Shown here in pieces: positions 25,017 through 33,297 of a stretch of 34,298 nt of DNA. A program made the position numbers and the translations under genes. Positions within the stretch are counted from its first letter, which is position 1. Every line of letters begins with the position of its first letter. The notes beneath the pieces were generated by a model. That model did not search any database. It was not told the origin of the DNA and saw only the letters and a list, made by a program, of their open reading frames with translations. The DNA is from Clostridia bacterium (lineage in GTDB: Bacteria; Bacillota; Clostridia; Christensenellales; Aristaeellaceae), in assembly GCA_017522345.1 (NCBI GenBank), contig JAFWZN010000097.1, positions 1 to 34,298 of the forward strand, given 5' to 3'.

Positions 25017-26501
25017 TTGCTTCTTGAAATGCGGGAAATCCAAAAATCCTTCCCGGGCGTTCACGCGCTGGATGATTGCCGCTTCGAGCTTGCAGCCGGC
25101 GAGGTTCACGCGCTGGTCGGAGAAAACGGCGCTGGAAAGTCGACGCTGATGAAGGTGCTCACGGGCGTATATCAGAAGGATTCCGGCCACATTTTTATAG
25201 ACGGCGAAGAGGTACATATAGAGAACACGCGCGATGCGCAGGCGCTGGGTATATCGATCATCCATCAGGAGCTCAACCTGATGAAAGATTTGACGGTTGC
25301 AGAAAACATCTACATCGGCCGCGAATCCATGAAGGGAGCGTTTTTGAATAAAAACGCTCAGAATCAAAGGGCTGCAATGCTGCTTGAAAAACTGAACATC
25401 AAGCTTTCGCCCCTTCAGATCGTAGGCGAGCTTTCCGTCGCCAAGCAGCAGATGGTTGAGATTGCAAAGGCGCTTTCCTATAATAATACGCGCATTCTGA
25501 TCATGGACGAGCCGAGCGCAGCGCTGACCGAAACGGAAATCGAGGATCTTTTCAGATTTATCCGTCAGCTCAAGGAAAAGGGCGTCGGCATCGTGTACAT
25601 CTCCCACCGAATGGGCGAGCTTAAGCAGATCACCGACAGAATCACCGTCATGCGTGATGGCCAGTATATCAATACAGTCCTTACCAAGGACGTTACGCTT
25701 GATGAAATTATTCAAATGATGGTCGGACGTGTTATCTACGAGCAGCCCAAGACGCATTCGAACGTCGCGCCGGATGCGCCGGTGGTTCTCGAATGCAGGG
25801 GGCTTTGCTCAAAGGATGTAAAAAACGTTTCCTTCCAGCTCAAAAAAGGCGAAATCCTGGGCTTTGCAGGCCTTATGGGCGCGGGCAGAACCGAAACCGT
25901 GCGCCTATTATACGGCGCGGACAAGCGGGATGCGGGCGAAATCTTCGTAAACGGAAAGAAGGTTCCCATCAAAACGCCTGCAGACGCGGTAAAAGCTGGC
26001 ATCGGCTACCTGTCCGAGGACAGAAAGCGCTTTGGCCTTTGTCTCCAGCTTTCCGTTGCACACAATACAGCCCTTCCCTCGCTTGACGAGCTTTCCGGCG
26101 CGGTTGCCGTAAACGATAAAAAGGTTCGCGCATTCTCCGATGTTTACAAAAAGCGCATCGCCATCAAAACGCCTACGGTCGACACGCAGGTCAGAACCCT
26201 TTCGGGCGGAAATATGCAGAAGGTCGTTGTCGCCAAGTGGCTGCTTCGAAACTGCGATATTCTGATCTTTGACGAGCCTACGCGCGGTATCGACGTTGGC
26301 GCGAAGAACGAAATCTACAAGCTCATGAACCAGCTTGCGGAGGAAGGAAAATCACTCATTATGATTTCCTCTGAAATGCAGGAGCTTTTGAGAATGTCCG
26401 ACCGCATCGTCGTCATGTGCGAGGGTGAAAAGACCGGTGAGATGCTGATACAGGACGCCACGCAGGAAAAGATCATGTCGCTCGCGGCGTCGAGAAAGTA
26501 G
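25017..26501 (+). CDS. Sugar ABC transporter ATPase (RbsA/MglA-like, two ABC domains)
   Basis: A 494-residue tandem-domain ATPase of the CUT2 class (ribose/galactose/xylose importers). First domain: Walker A GENGAGKST at 35-43, signature LSVAKQQ, Walker B ILIMDEPSAAL. Second domain: degenerate Walker A (GAGRTE), signature LSGGNMQ, Walker B ILIFDEPTRGIDVG. The second-site degeneracy is usual in this family. The start is TTG at 25017: AGGAAG is 9 bases upstream, and the next ATG (25029) is too far from it and would trim the conserved MLLEM start. It is the first gene of the importer operon. Confidence 0.95.
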   Translation: MLLEMREIQKSFPGVHALDDCRFELAAGEVHALVGENGAGKSTLMKVLTGVYQKDSGHIFIDGEEVHIENTRDAQALGISIIHQELNLMKDLTVAENIYIGRESMKGAFLNKNAQNQRAAMLLEKLNIKLSPLQIVGELSVAKQQMVEIAKALSYNNTRILIMDEPSAALTETEIEDLFRFIRQLKEKGVGIVYISHRMGELKQITDRITVMRDGQYINTVLTKDVTLDEIIQMMVGRVIYEQPKTHSNVAPDAPVVLECRGLCSKDVKNVSFQLKKGEILGFAGLMGAGRTETVRLLYGADKRDAGEIFVNGKKVPIKTPADAVKAGIGYLSEDRKRFGLCLQLSVAHNTALPSLDELSGAVAVNDKKVRAFSDVYKKRIAIKTPTVDTQVRTLSGGNMQKVVVAKWLLRNCDILIFDEPTRGIDVGAKNEIYKLMNQLAEEGKSLIMISSEMQELLRMSDRIVVMCEGEKTGEMLIQDATQEKIMSLAASRK

Positions 26502-26515
26502 GGGTGGGGACAGAT

Positions 26516-28312
26516 ATGAAAAAGAAAAACATGCGCCTGATTGCAAGCTGTGCGATCATTCTGGGCGTTGTGCTTGCGTATTTTGGCATTGTCGGTCTGT
26601 ACGTGGTTCCGGGTATCCACGCGTTCGGCGCGAATGCAGATCTTTATACGCTTGACAAGAATGCAACCTGTGAAGAAATCATTCATCTTATAAACGGCGG
26701 CGAATACGAGCTTGATGAAAAAGCCGTCTCGAAGCTTTCCAAAAACGGCGACGTTAAGGCGCTCAAGGATAAGCTTCCAGGTTATCTCGCCGAATACGAA
26801 AGCATCCAGACACAGCTTGAACAGGAACAGGCGACGGTGCTTAGCGAAATTCAGGCCAAGCTCGACGAAATCTCTCAGCCTAAAAAGGAGCTGATGATCG
26901 CCATCAGGAAAGCGCAGAAAGCGCTGCCTGAGGGGCAGACCACGAGTGAAGAAATTGACAAGCTTCAAAAAGAGCTTGACGAACTGAACGCGATCTACGA
27001 TCAGCTGGTACTGGAAAAGCAGGCTGCTACCGATCAGCGAAATAAAGCAAAGGGCGCCCTCGCTCAGCTCAATCAGACCGTCAGCGAAGAAATCGGCTTT
27101 ACCAAGCTCGCCATCAAGGCTCAGGCGAAAAAGGCTACCTTCTCCGATAAGCTCGACCTGTTTGCACATAAGGGCGACATCGCGCTTCTTGTAATCGGAG
27201 CAATCGTGCTGATTGCTGGCATCATTGGACGAATTGCCTTTAAGGAAGCGCATGTTTCCAATCTCCCTGACGAATTTAAGGAGTACAAGGGCGAAAAGAT
27301 CAAGTATGCTTCCTCCGGACGCAAGTTTGATTTCCAAAAGCTCCTCGCGCCCGCAGCGCTCATCATCCTCTTTGCCTTCTTCATGGTTGCCGGTGAAAGC
27401 TTCAGAACCATGACCACCATGAAGGCTATTCTCGAAAATTCCTACTACATTGGCCTCCTGGCCTTCGGCGTAACGTTTGTCATTATGACCGGCGGCATCG
27501 ATCTTTCCCTGGGCACCAACATGATCTGTTCGGCCTTGATCGGCTGCTATGCTTACAGCACGTGGGGACTTCCTCTGTGGCTTGCTGTATGGCTGGTTCC
27601 TGTGATTGCGATGTTCTTCGGATTTATGAATGGCGTGATGATTGCAAAATTAAAGCTCCCGCCCTTCATCGCAACCCTCGGAACCCAGATGATCACCATC
27701 GGCGCAGGCCAGATCGTAACCGGCGTAAAAACCCAGTATTATCCGACCATCGGTTCTGCGAACACCTGGTTTAAAACCGCGACCTTCCGCGTAGGCTCCT
27801 TCCCGATCGGCGTTATGTATCTGCTTCTGGCGTTTGTGATTGCGCTTATCCTGATCAACAAAACGAAGTTTGGCCGCTACACGCTCGCTATCGGTTCCAA
27901 TGAAGAGGCTGCGCGCCTCTCCGGCGTCAACACCGACCGTTGGAAGATCATCGTCTACACCGTCTGCGGTCTCTTCGTAGGTTTTGCCGGCATCATGTAC
28001 GCATCTGTAAACACCGTCATCATCCCCGGCTACGGAAGCGGACAGGAATTAAACGGCATCGCAGCCGTCGTTATCGGCGGAACGAGCATGGCTGGCGGCT
28101 CGGGCTCCATCGTCGGAACGTTGATCGGCGTATTCATTATGTCGGTTCTCAAAAGCGGTCTTACCTCAGTCGGCCTCCAGAGCCATTGGCAGACCTTCTT
28201 TACCGGTTTTGTCGTCATCGGCGCGGTGTTGCTGGATCAATTAAGAACCGCTTCCGCCCAGAAGGTCAAAGCTCCCAAGGCTAATAAAGCCAATAAAGCT
28301 TCCATCAAATAA
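26516..28312 (+). CDS. Sugar ABC permease (RbsC/MglC-like) with N-terminal extracytoplasmic coiled-coil extension
   Basis: A 598-residue permease; ordinary CUT2 permeases have about 310-350. The core (about 276-577) is typical: TGGIDLSLGTNM, KLPPFIATLGT, GRYTLAIGSNEEAARLSGVN and GIAAVVIGGTSMAGGSG. In front of it is an extra module. A basic N-terminus and membrane span (7-31) are followed by an outside domain (32-220) with heptad-like helices at about 88-120 and 143-190 rich in Glu/Gln/Lys/Leu. A second span (221-242) and a cytoplasmic linker (243-275) lead to the core. The C-terminus is Lys/Ala-rich. The ATG at 26516, 5 bases after GGGGTGGGGA, is preferred over GTG 26504. The module may hold or guide the binding protein (inference). 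Confidence 0.92.
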   Translation: MKKKNMRLIASCAIILGVVLAYFGIVGLYVVPGIHAFGANADLYTLDKNATCEEIIHLINGGEYELDEKAVSKLSKNGDVKALKDKLPGYLAEYESIQTQLEQEQATVLSEIQAKLDEISQPKKELMIAIRKAQKALPEGQTTSEEIDKLQKELDELNAIYDQLVLEKQAATDQRNKAKGALAQLNQTVSEEIGFTKLAIKAQAKKATFSDKLDLFAHKGDIALLVIGAIVLIAGIIGRIAFKEAHVSNLPDEFKEYKGEKIKYASSGRKFDFQKLLAPAALIILFAFFMVAGESFRTMTTMKAILENSYYIGLLAFGVTFVIMTGGIDLSLGTNMICSALIGCYAYSTWGLPLWLAVWLVPVIAMFFGFMNGVMIAKLKLPPFIATLGTQMITIGAGQIVTGVKTQYYPTIGSANTWFKTATFRVGSFPIGVMYLLLAFVIALILINKTKFGRYTLAIGSNEEAARLSGVNTDRWKIIVYTVCGLFVGFAGIMYASVNTVIIPGYGSGQELNGIAAVVIGGTSMAGGSGSIVGTLIGVFIMSVLKSGLTSVGLQSHWQTFFTGFVVIGAVLLDQLRTASAQKVKAPKANKANKASIK

Positions 28313-28317
28313 TCCCG

Positions 28318-28345
28318 ATTCATTGCCGGGCAAACCCGGATGAAT
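28318..28345 (+). promoter_or_regulatory. Intercistronic hairpin between permease and binding-protein genes
   Basis: ATTCAT-TG-CCGGG-CAAA-CCCGG-ATGAAT forms an 11-pair stem with a 2-base bulge and no T-run. It lies between the permease stop and the binding-protein ribosome site. Such hairpins often protect the binding-protein end of the mRNA, so that more of that subunit is made. Confidence 0.55.
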
Positions 28346-28370
28346 ATATAGCAAATAGGAGGGTTACCAC

Positions 28371-29423
28371 ATGAAAAAAGTTCTCGCATTGGTTCTTGCG
28401 CTCGCAATGCTTCTGTGCATGGCGGCAATCGGCGAAAGCAAGCCGTACATCTCCGTTGTTTCCAAGGGCTTCCAGCATCAGTTCTGGCAGGCTGTATATC
28501 AGGGCTCTCTCAAAGCCGCTGAAGATTACGGCGTAGAGATCAACTTCGACGGCCCCGCGTCTGAAACGGAAATCGACGCGCAGGTTGAAATGCTCAAGGC
28601 TGAAATGGCCAAGAACCCCGTTGCCCTCGCTCTGGCTGCGCTTTCCACCGACGCTGTTATGACCGAGCTCCAGGAATGTCTCGAGAAGAAGATCCCTGTT
28701 ATCGGCTTCGACTCCGGCGTACCGAATGCGCCCGAAGGATCCATCTACGCGACCGCTTCCACCAACAACCAGAACGCCGCCGCCCTGGCCGCGATCGAGT
28801 TTGAGAAGCTGGACGGCTTTGTAGACATGCTCTTTAACGCTACCGCCGAGAATCCCGTTGTCATCGCGGTTCTTTCTCAGGACGCCACCTCCGAATCTGT
28901 TACCAGCCGCACCACCGGCTTTGTAAACAAGATGAAGGAAATTGCTGAAGTTTACAACACCGTTTCCGTTGAAGGTCACGAGAAGTGGGCTGCTCCCGTA
29001 GAAGGCGCCGCCATCAAGATCTTCGTTCAGATTTCCGCCACCACCGAGACCGCTGACCTCGTAAACGCCACCAACGCGATCCTCGCGCTCAATGGCCTCA
29101 AGGCGGTATTCATCTCCAACGAAGGCGCAGTAAACGGCTTCTTGGCTGCCACTGCCGACGGCTCTGAGCTCGGCGAAGGCGGACAGTATGCCGACCTGAT
29201 CGTAGCCGGCTTCGATGCAGGCGCGACTCAGAAGAACGCTGTTCGCAACGGCTGGTTCGTTGGCTCCGTAACCCAGGATCCCTTCCAGATCGGCTACAAG
29301 GCCGTTGAGCTCGCCTACAAGGCTTACATGGGCGAAGCTGTTGCCGACGTCGACACCGGCGCTCAGTGGTACACTGCCGAGAACATCGACAATCCTGACA
29401 TCGCTCTGCTCGTTTACGACTGA
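28371..29423 (+). CDS. Sugar ABC transporter substrate-binding protein (Peripla_BP_4-like)
   Basis: A 350-residue binding protein of the ribose/galactose type I fold. It has a signal-like N-terminus (MKKVLALVLALAMLLCMAAIG). The mature lobe begins YISVVSKGFQHQFWQAVYQGSLKAAEDYG and contains the hinge-side block KKIPVIGFDSGVP and the late block LIVAGFDAGATQKNAVRNGWFVGSVTQDPFQIGYKAVELA. Cys16 is preceded by MLL, which is not a good lipobox ([LVI][ASTVI][GAS]C); AIG-ES at about 21-23 would suit signal peptidase I. Lipid anchoring is therefore doubtful, which is odd for a Gram-positive-type cell. AGGAGG precedes the ATG. Codon choice resembles the ribosomal genes, suggesting high expression. The ligand is unknown. 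Confidence 0.92.
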   Translation: MKKVLALVLALAMLLCMAAIGESKPYISVVSKGFQHQFWQAVYQGSLKAAEDYGVEINFDGPASETEIDAQVEMLKAEMAKNPVALALAALSTDAVMTELQECLEKKIPVIGFDSGVPNAPEGSIYATASTNNQNAAALAAIEFEKLDGFVDMLFNATAENPVVIAVLSQDATSESVTSRTTGFVNKMKEIAEVYNTVSVEGHEKWAAPVEGAAIKIFVQISATTETADLVNATNAILALNGLKAVFISNEGAVNGFLAATADGSELGEGGQYADLIVAGFDAGATQKNAVRNGWFVGSVTQDPFQIGYKAVELAYKAYMGEAVADVDTGAQWYTAENIDNPDIALLVYD

Positions 29424-29458
29424 TTGACAAGAAGGATTTAAGTGAATCAGCAAAATGG

Positions 29459-29724
29459 AGGACCGCCCCGAAAGGGACGGTCCTCAGATCATCAACAAAC
29501 CCCAGGGAGAGGTTTGGAGAGGGAGCGCACTCCCTCTCCATTTTCAATCGATTTTGGCGGCATGTACGGCAAAATCGCGCGTTTTCACTAAGCGAAGCGA
29601 CTGAAAACGCTTCCCCTTCCCGATCGCCGCCCGGAAATCCCGCAGGATTTCAGGCGATCGGCCCCTCTCATCAAAAAAGGCACTTTTTTGATGACTTGAC
29701 CGCCCCGAAAGGGACGGTCCTTTT
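29459..29724. repeat. Cluster of seven palindromes bounded by a 24-base direct repeat
   Basis: Hairpins in order: 29459-29484 (GNRA-type loop), 29496-29516 (CAAACC/GGTTTG), 29516-29539 (perfect 10-pair stem, loop CGCA), 29549-29577 (CGATTTTG/CAAAATCG) and 29579-29610 (GCGTTTTCA/TGAAAACGC). Then 29620-29661 (CCGATCGCC/GGCGATCGG, enclosing GAAATCC-CGCA-GGATTTC) and 29668-29694 (perfect 12-pair stem, 3-base loop). A final copy of the first hairpin is at 29698-29721, identical over 24 bases to 29461-29484 and followed by TTTT. It carries no coding frame I trust. At least the last hairpin would terminate the ABC operon. Confidence 0.75.
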
Positions 29725-29761
29725 ACGCCTGGGGAAGTATTTGATGGAAAGAAATATAATT

Positions 29762-29799
29762 GGCGGATGAGAGAAGTGCAGTGGGGGCTTACATCCGCC
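29762..29799 (+). repeat. Inverted repeat upstream of the S10 operon
   Basis: A perfect 8-base inverted repeat GGCGGATG / CATCCGCC with a 22-base loop. It has no T-run. It lies between the palindrome cluster and an AT-rich stretch (29800-29890) in which I see no other feature. Confidence 0.5.
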
Positions 29800-29891
29800 G
29801 TTAAGCTTTGTTTATGTTCAACACTGCCTCAAATGATATGTTAAATCTTCATGAACCAACATTTGTTTACCTGACTAAACACAATTATAAC

Positions 29892-29921
29892 TTGCATTAT
29901 CTATCGTCCCTGATGTATAAT
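29892..29921 (+). promoter_or_regulatory. Promoter of the S10 ribosomal operon
   Basis: TTGCAT (29892-29897), an 18-base spacer and a perfect TATAAT (29916-29921), preceded by an AT-rich stretch that could serve as an UP element. Transcription would start near 29928, giving a leader of about 245 bases. Confidence 0.7.
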
Positions 29922-29927
29922 AGGTGC

Positions 29928-30171
29928 GTTGCGTGTGGGTGAGTTATGCCATCGCCGGGATGACAAACTTGGTAAAAGCCCGCTCACAACACAGGGATGA
30001 ACCGGAAGGTTGCGCTCAAAAGCCGCCGAAAGCGGAAAAAAGCGGCCGATAGAACGGTAATTTCCGGGGACCAGTCCGAAAATCGGGCGACGGCTCATGC
30101 GCCGTCGAATAATTCTTATAAGGGCACGCCCGGCAGCGTGTGCATGAGTCCAAAAAGGAGGACACCAAAAC
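29928..30171 (+). promoter_or_regulatory. Structured leader RNA of the S10 operon
   Basis: Visible pairings: GTGT..GTGAG (29933-29943) with CTCAC.ACAC (29983-29992), enclosing CGGG (29956-29959) / CCCG (29979-29982); and GCCGC (30022-30026) with GCGGC (30042-30046). A strong hairpin CGACGGC-TCATGC-GCCGTCG lies at 30088-30107. Bases 30092-30100 of that hairpin can instead pair with GCATGAGTC (30142-30150) just before the AAGGAGG of rpsJ (30155-30161). S10 operons are regulated through their leaders by L4 in other bacteria, so autogenous control is plausible here. The specific mechanism is inference. Confidence 0.6.
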
Positions 30172-30480
30172 ATGGCAAGCCAGAAGATCCGCATCAAGCT
30201 GAAGGCCTTTGAGCACTCGCTCATCGACCAGTCTGCAGCCCGCATCGTGGAAACCGCCAAGAGAACCGGTTCCCGCGTATCCGGCCCCATCCCGCTCCCC
30301 ACGGAGAAGGAAATCGTCACTATCCTTCGTTCCCCCCACAAGCACAAGGATAGCCGCGAGCAGTTCGAACTGCGCACCCACAAGCGCTTAATCGACATCC
30401 TTCAGCCCACTCCCAAGACGATTGACGCTCTGACGAAGCTCGATCTTCCCGCAGGCGTTGAAATCGAAATCAAGCTCTAA
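30172..30480 (+). CDS. rpsJ: 30S ribosomal protein S10
   Basis: A 102-residue S10 of normal length, with [30 protein letters not shown] and the conserved [16 protein letters not shown] block. It lies in the 30S head and also acts as NusE in transcription antitermination. AAGGAGG lies 10 bases before the ATG. It is the first gene of the S10 operon, directly after the structured leader, so control of the leader would affect all following ribosomal genes. Confidence 0.99.
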   Translation: MASQKIRIKLKAFEHSLIDQSAARIVETAKRTGSRVSGPIPLPTEKEIVTILRSPHKHKDSREQFELRTHKRLIDILQPTPKTIDALTKLDLPAGVEIEIKL

Positions 30481-30500
30481 TACACTTCGGAGGTGTAACA

Positions 30501-31142
30501 ATGAAGAAGGCAATTCTCGGCAAAAAGATCGGCATGACTCAGATCTTCCTTGCGGACGGTCGTCTGGTGCCGGTCACGGTCGTCGAAGCTGGCCCCTGCA
30601 CCGTTACTCAGGTGAAGACGGCTGAAAAAGACGGCTATGAGGCGGTTCAGGTCGGTTTCGGAGAGCTCACCGAACAGAGAGCTCAGAAACTGAAGAACAA
30701 ACCCGAGCTCGGCCACTTTGCAAAAGCGGGCGTACCCGCAACCCGTTATCTTCGCGAATTCCGCCTGGACGATATCTCCAGCCTCAAGGTTGGCGATCAG
30801 ATCAAGGTTGACGTTTTCGCCGAAGGCGACAAGATCGACGTTTCCGGCATCACCAAGGGCCACGGCTTCACCGGCGTTATCCAGAGATGGAATCAGCACA
30901 CCGGCCCCATGTCCCACGGTTCCAAGTATCATCGCGGCGTTGGTTCCCTGAGTGCGAACTCTGACCCCTCCCGCGTGTTCAAGGGAAAGAAAATGGCCGG
31001 CCAGTACGGCAACGAGAAGGTCACCATCCAGAATCTGGAAGTGATCCGCGTGGACGCCGAGAGAAATCTCCTGCTCGTCAAGGGCGCGCTGCCCGGAGCG
31101 AACGGAGCTCTGCTCTTCGTCCGTGACTCGGTCAAAGCCTGA
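30501..31142 (+). CDS. rplC: 50S ribosomal protein L3
   Basis: A 213-residue L3. It starts [16 protein letters not shown] and has the central loop block [26 protein letters not shown] and [24 protein letters not shown]. It binds 23S rRNA near the peptidyl-transferase centre. GGAGG is upstream and it follows rpsJ by 20 bases. The loop sequence ([18 protein letters not shown]) differs somewhat from the more common KGGPASHGSKFHR form, but all structural residues appear present. Confidence 0.99.
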   Translation: MKKAILGKKIGMTQIFLADGRLVPVTVVEAGPCTVTQVKTAEKDGYEAVQVGFGELTEQRAQKLKNKPELGHFAKAGVPATRYLREFRLDDISSLKVGDQIKVDVFAEGDKIDVSGITKGHGFTGVIQRWNQHTGPMSHGSKYHRGVGSLSANSDPSRVFKGKKMAGQYGNEKVTIQNLEVIRVDAERNLLLVKGALPGANGALLFVRDSVKA

Positions 31143-31168
31143 TTTTATCTGGAAGGAGGACGCAAACA

Positions 31169-31819
31169 ATGCCTACTGTTAAAGTACTGAATATGCAGGG
31201 TCAGGTCGTTGGCTCTCAGGAGCTCTCCGAAGCCGTTTTCGGCGTCGAAGTTAACGTATCCGCCATGCATACCGTAGCCCGCGCGATTCTGAATGCTCAG
31301 CGCCAGGGCACGCAGTCCGCAAAGACCCGCACCGAAGTGCGCGGCGGCGGACGCAAAATCTACCGCCAGAAGGGCACCGGTAACGCGCGCCATCATGGCC
31401 GTCGCGCTCCCCAGTTCACCCACGGCGGCGTCGTATTCGCTGTCAAACCGCGTTCTTACAGAATCTCCGTTCCCCGCAAGATCCGCCGCCTCGCCATGCT
31501 GAGCGCGCTGACCTCCAAGGCCGTTGAGAACGAGATCATCGTTCTGGACAAGCTTGAGCTCGCCGAAGCCAAGACCAAGCTCGTTGCGAACATGCTCAAG
31601 GCCGTTAACGCCGGCAAGAAGGCCATGATCGTAACCGAGAACGCCGACACTTCTGTTGTACGCGCAGGCGCCAACATCGAAGGCGTTAAGGTTTCCCACG
31701 TTGGCATGCTCAACGTAGTTGACATTCTCCGCTATCAGAGCTTCGTCGTAACTGCTGACGCCGTTAAGAAGCTTGAGAACATGTATGACGACAGCGTTAT
31801 CGAGGAGGTAAACGAATAA
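31169..31819 (+). CDS. rplD: 50S ribosomal protein L4
   Basis: A 216-residue L4 with the long rRNA-penetrating loop ([44 protein letters not shown]) and [15 protein letters not shown]. Besides its structural role, L4 represses its own operon in E. coli by binding the S10 leader, so it is the prime candidate ligand for the leader at 29928-30171. AAGGAGG precedes the ATG. Its stop codon shares one base with the rplW start, giving translational coupling. Confidence 0.99.
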   Translation: MPTVKVLNMQGQVVGSQELSEAVFGVEVNVSAMHTVARAILNAQRQGTQSAKTRTEVRGGGRKIYRQKGTGNARHHGRRAPQFTHGGVVFAVKPRSYRISVPRKIRRLAMLSALTSKAVENEIIVLDKLELAEAKTKLVANMLKAVNAGKKAMIVTENADTSVVRAGANIEGVKVSHVGMLNVVDILRYQSFVVTADAVKKLENMYDDSVIEEVNE

Positions 31820-32115
31820 TGAAGACTGCATACGATCTCATCATTCGTCCGGTCCTCACCGAAAAGTCTTACGCTTCCATCGCCGACAAAAAGTACGTCT
31901 TTGAAGTTGCGGTAAACGCCAACAAGACCGAAATCAAGGCGGCAGTTGAAGAGATCTTCGGCGTAAAGGTTGAGTCCGTCAACACCATGCGCGTTGAAGG
32001 TAAGATGAAGCGCCAGGGCCGCACCCAGGGCAGAACCCCTGAAATCAAGAAAGCTTATGTTACGCTCAAGAAGGATTCCAAGGCTATTGAATTCTTCGAG
32101 GGCATGGCGCAGTAA
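31819..32115 (+). CDS. rplW: 50S ribosomal protein L23
   Basis: A 98-residue L23 with [14 protein letters not shown] at the N-terminus and [30 protein letters not shown], the usual basic loop. It lies at the polypeptide exit site and is a docking point for trigger factor and SRP. The ATG overlaps the rplD stop by one base (TAATG), with GAGGAGG in the rplD tail. Confidence 0.99.
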   Translation: MKTAYDLIIRPVLTEKSYASIADKKYVFEVAVNANKTEIKAAVEEIFGVKVESVNTMRVEGKMKRQGRTQGRTPEIKKAYVTLKKDSKAIEFFEGMAQ

Positions 32116-32130
32116 AGGGAGGCAAATCAA

Positions 32131-32964
32131 ATGGCAGTTAGAGTTTATAAGCCGACCTCGCCCGCAAGGCGCTTTATGTCGGTACTGACGTTTGAAGAAA
32201 TCACCAAGAAAGAGCCCGAGCGCTCTTTGGTGACCGATCTGCGTCACAAGGCTGGCCGTAACGCTCACGGCAAAATCACCGTTCGCCATCAGGGCGGCGG
32301 CGCTCGTCGTAAGTATCGCATCATCGACTTTAAGCGCAACAAGGACAACATCCCCGCCAAAGTCGCCGCGATCGAATACGATCCCAACCGTACCTGCTTC
32401 ATCGCCCTTCTGGTTTATGCCGACGGCGAGAAGAGATACATTTTAGCTCCCCTCGACCTCAAGGTCGGCGACGTTGTTATGTCCGGCCCCGAGGCCGACA
32501 TCAAGCCCGGCAACTGCCTCCCGATCGCCAACATCCCCCAGGGCACCCTGGTACACAATGTTGAGATCAAGGTTGGCAAGGGCGGCCAGATGGTCCGCGC
32601 TGCCGGCGCTGCCGCTCAGGTTATGGCGAAGGAAGGCGCTTATGCGCAGATCCGCCTGCCCTCCGGCGAAGTTCGCAAGGTTTCCATGAACGCCAGAGCG
32701 ACCGTTGGCCAGGTTGGCAACACCGACCACGAAAACGTTCGCATCGGTAAGGCCGGCCGCACCCGTCACCTGGGTATCCGTCCCACCGTTCGAGGCGTTG
32801 TCATGAACCCCGTCGATCACCCGCACGGCGGCGGCGAAGGCCGTTCTCCGGTTGGTATGCCTGCTCCGATGTCTCCGTGGGGCAAGAAGACGCAGGGCGT
32901 CAAGACCCGCAAGCATCGCAAGTATTCCGACAAGATGATCGTTAAGAGAGCCGGCAAGAAATAA
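32131..32964 (+). CDS. rplB: 50S ribosomal protein L2
   Basis: A 277-residue L2 with [34 protein letters not shown] and the universally conserved [17 protein letters not shown] near the peptidyl-transferase centre, followed by [22 protein letters not shown]2 is needed for subunit joining and peptidyl-transferase activity. GGGAGG precedes the ATG and it follows rplW by 15 bases. Confidence 0.99.
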   Translation: MAVRVYKPTSPARRFMSVLTFEEITKKEPERSLVTDLRHKAGRNAHGKITVRHQGGGARRKYRIIDFKRNKDNIPAKVAAIEYDPNRTCFIALLVYADGEKRYILAPLDLKVGDVVMSGPEADIKPGNCLPIANIPQGTLVHNVEIKVGKGGQMVRAAGAAAQVMAKEGAYAQIRLPSGEVRKVSMNARATVGQVGNTDHENVRIGKAGRTRHLGIRPTVRGVVMNPVDHPHGGGEGRSPVGMPAPMSPWGKKTQGVKTRKHRKYSDKMIVKRAGKK

Positions 32965-32997
32965 GCCGGATGCCGCATAAAGGAGGCAAACCACGAA

Positions 32998-33276
32998 ATG
33001 AGCAGATCCGTTAAAAAGGGACCTTTCATTCAGGAAGTGCTGCTGAAGAGAGTTCAGGAACTCAATAAGAGCGGCGAGAAGAAAGTTCTCAAAACCTGGT
33101 CCCGTTCTTCTACCATTTTCCCGGATTTTGTCGGCCACACCGTAGCCGTACACGACGGCCGCAAGCACGTACCGGTATATGTAACCGAAGATATGGTCGG
33201 CCACAAGTTCGGCGAATTCGCCCCCACCCGTACGTTCAGGGGACATGCCGGCGAAAAAGCATCCGCCCGAAAGTAA
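32998..33276 (+). CDS. rpsS: 30S ribosomal protein S19
   Basis: A 92-residue S19 starting [19 protein letters not shown], with [49 protein letters not shown]. It forms a complex with S13 in the 30S head near the A-site finger contact. AGGAGG lies upstream and it follows rplB by 33 bases. Confidence 0.99.
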   Translation: MSRSVKKGPFIQEVLLKRVQELNKSGEKKVLKTWSRSSTIFPDFVGHTVAVHDGRKHVPVYVTEDMVGHKFGEFAPTRTFRGHAGEKASARK

Positions 33277-33297
33277 CGGAAAAGGAGTGAATGACGA

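Noticed and set aside
29110..29547. Minus-strand open frame opposite the binding-protein gene
   Set aside because: Arg/Ser/Cys-rich translation typical of the antisense frame of a GC-rich, codon-biased gene; no ribosome site.
29461..29721. Possible CRISPR array (identical 24-base repeat seen twice)
   Set aside because: Only two copies, 237 bases apart, with the intervening DNA full of palindromes rather than spacers, and no cas genes in the window.
29997..30212. Plus-strand open frame of 71 codons before rpsJ
   Set aside because: It lies in the structured leader, runs into rpsJ in another frame, has no convincing ribosome site and reads as low-complexity basic sequence.
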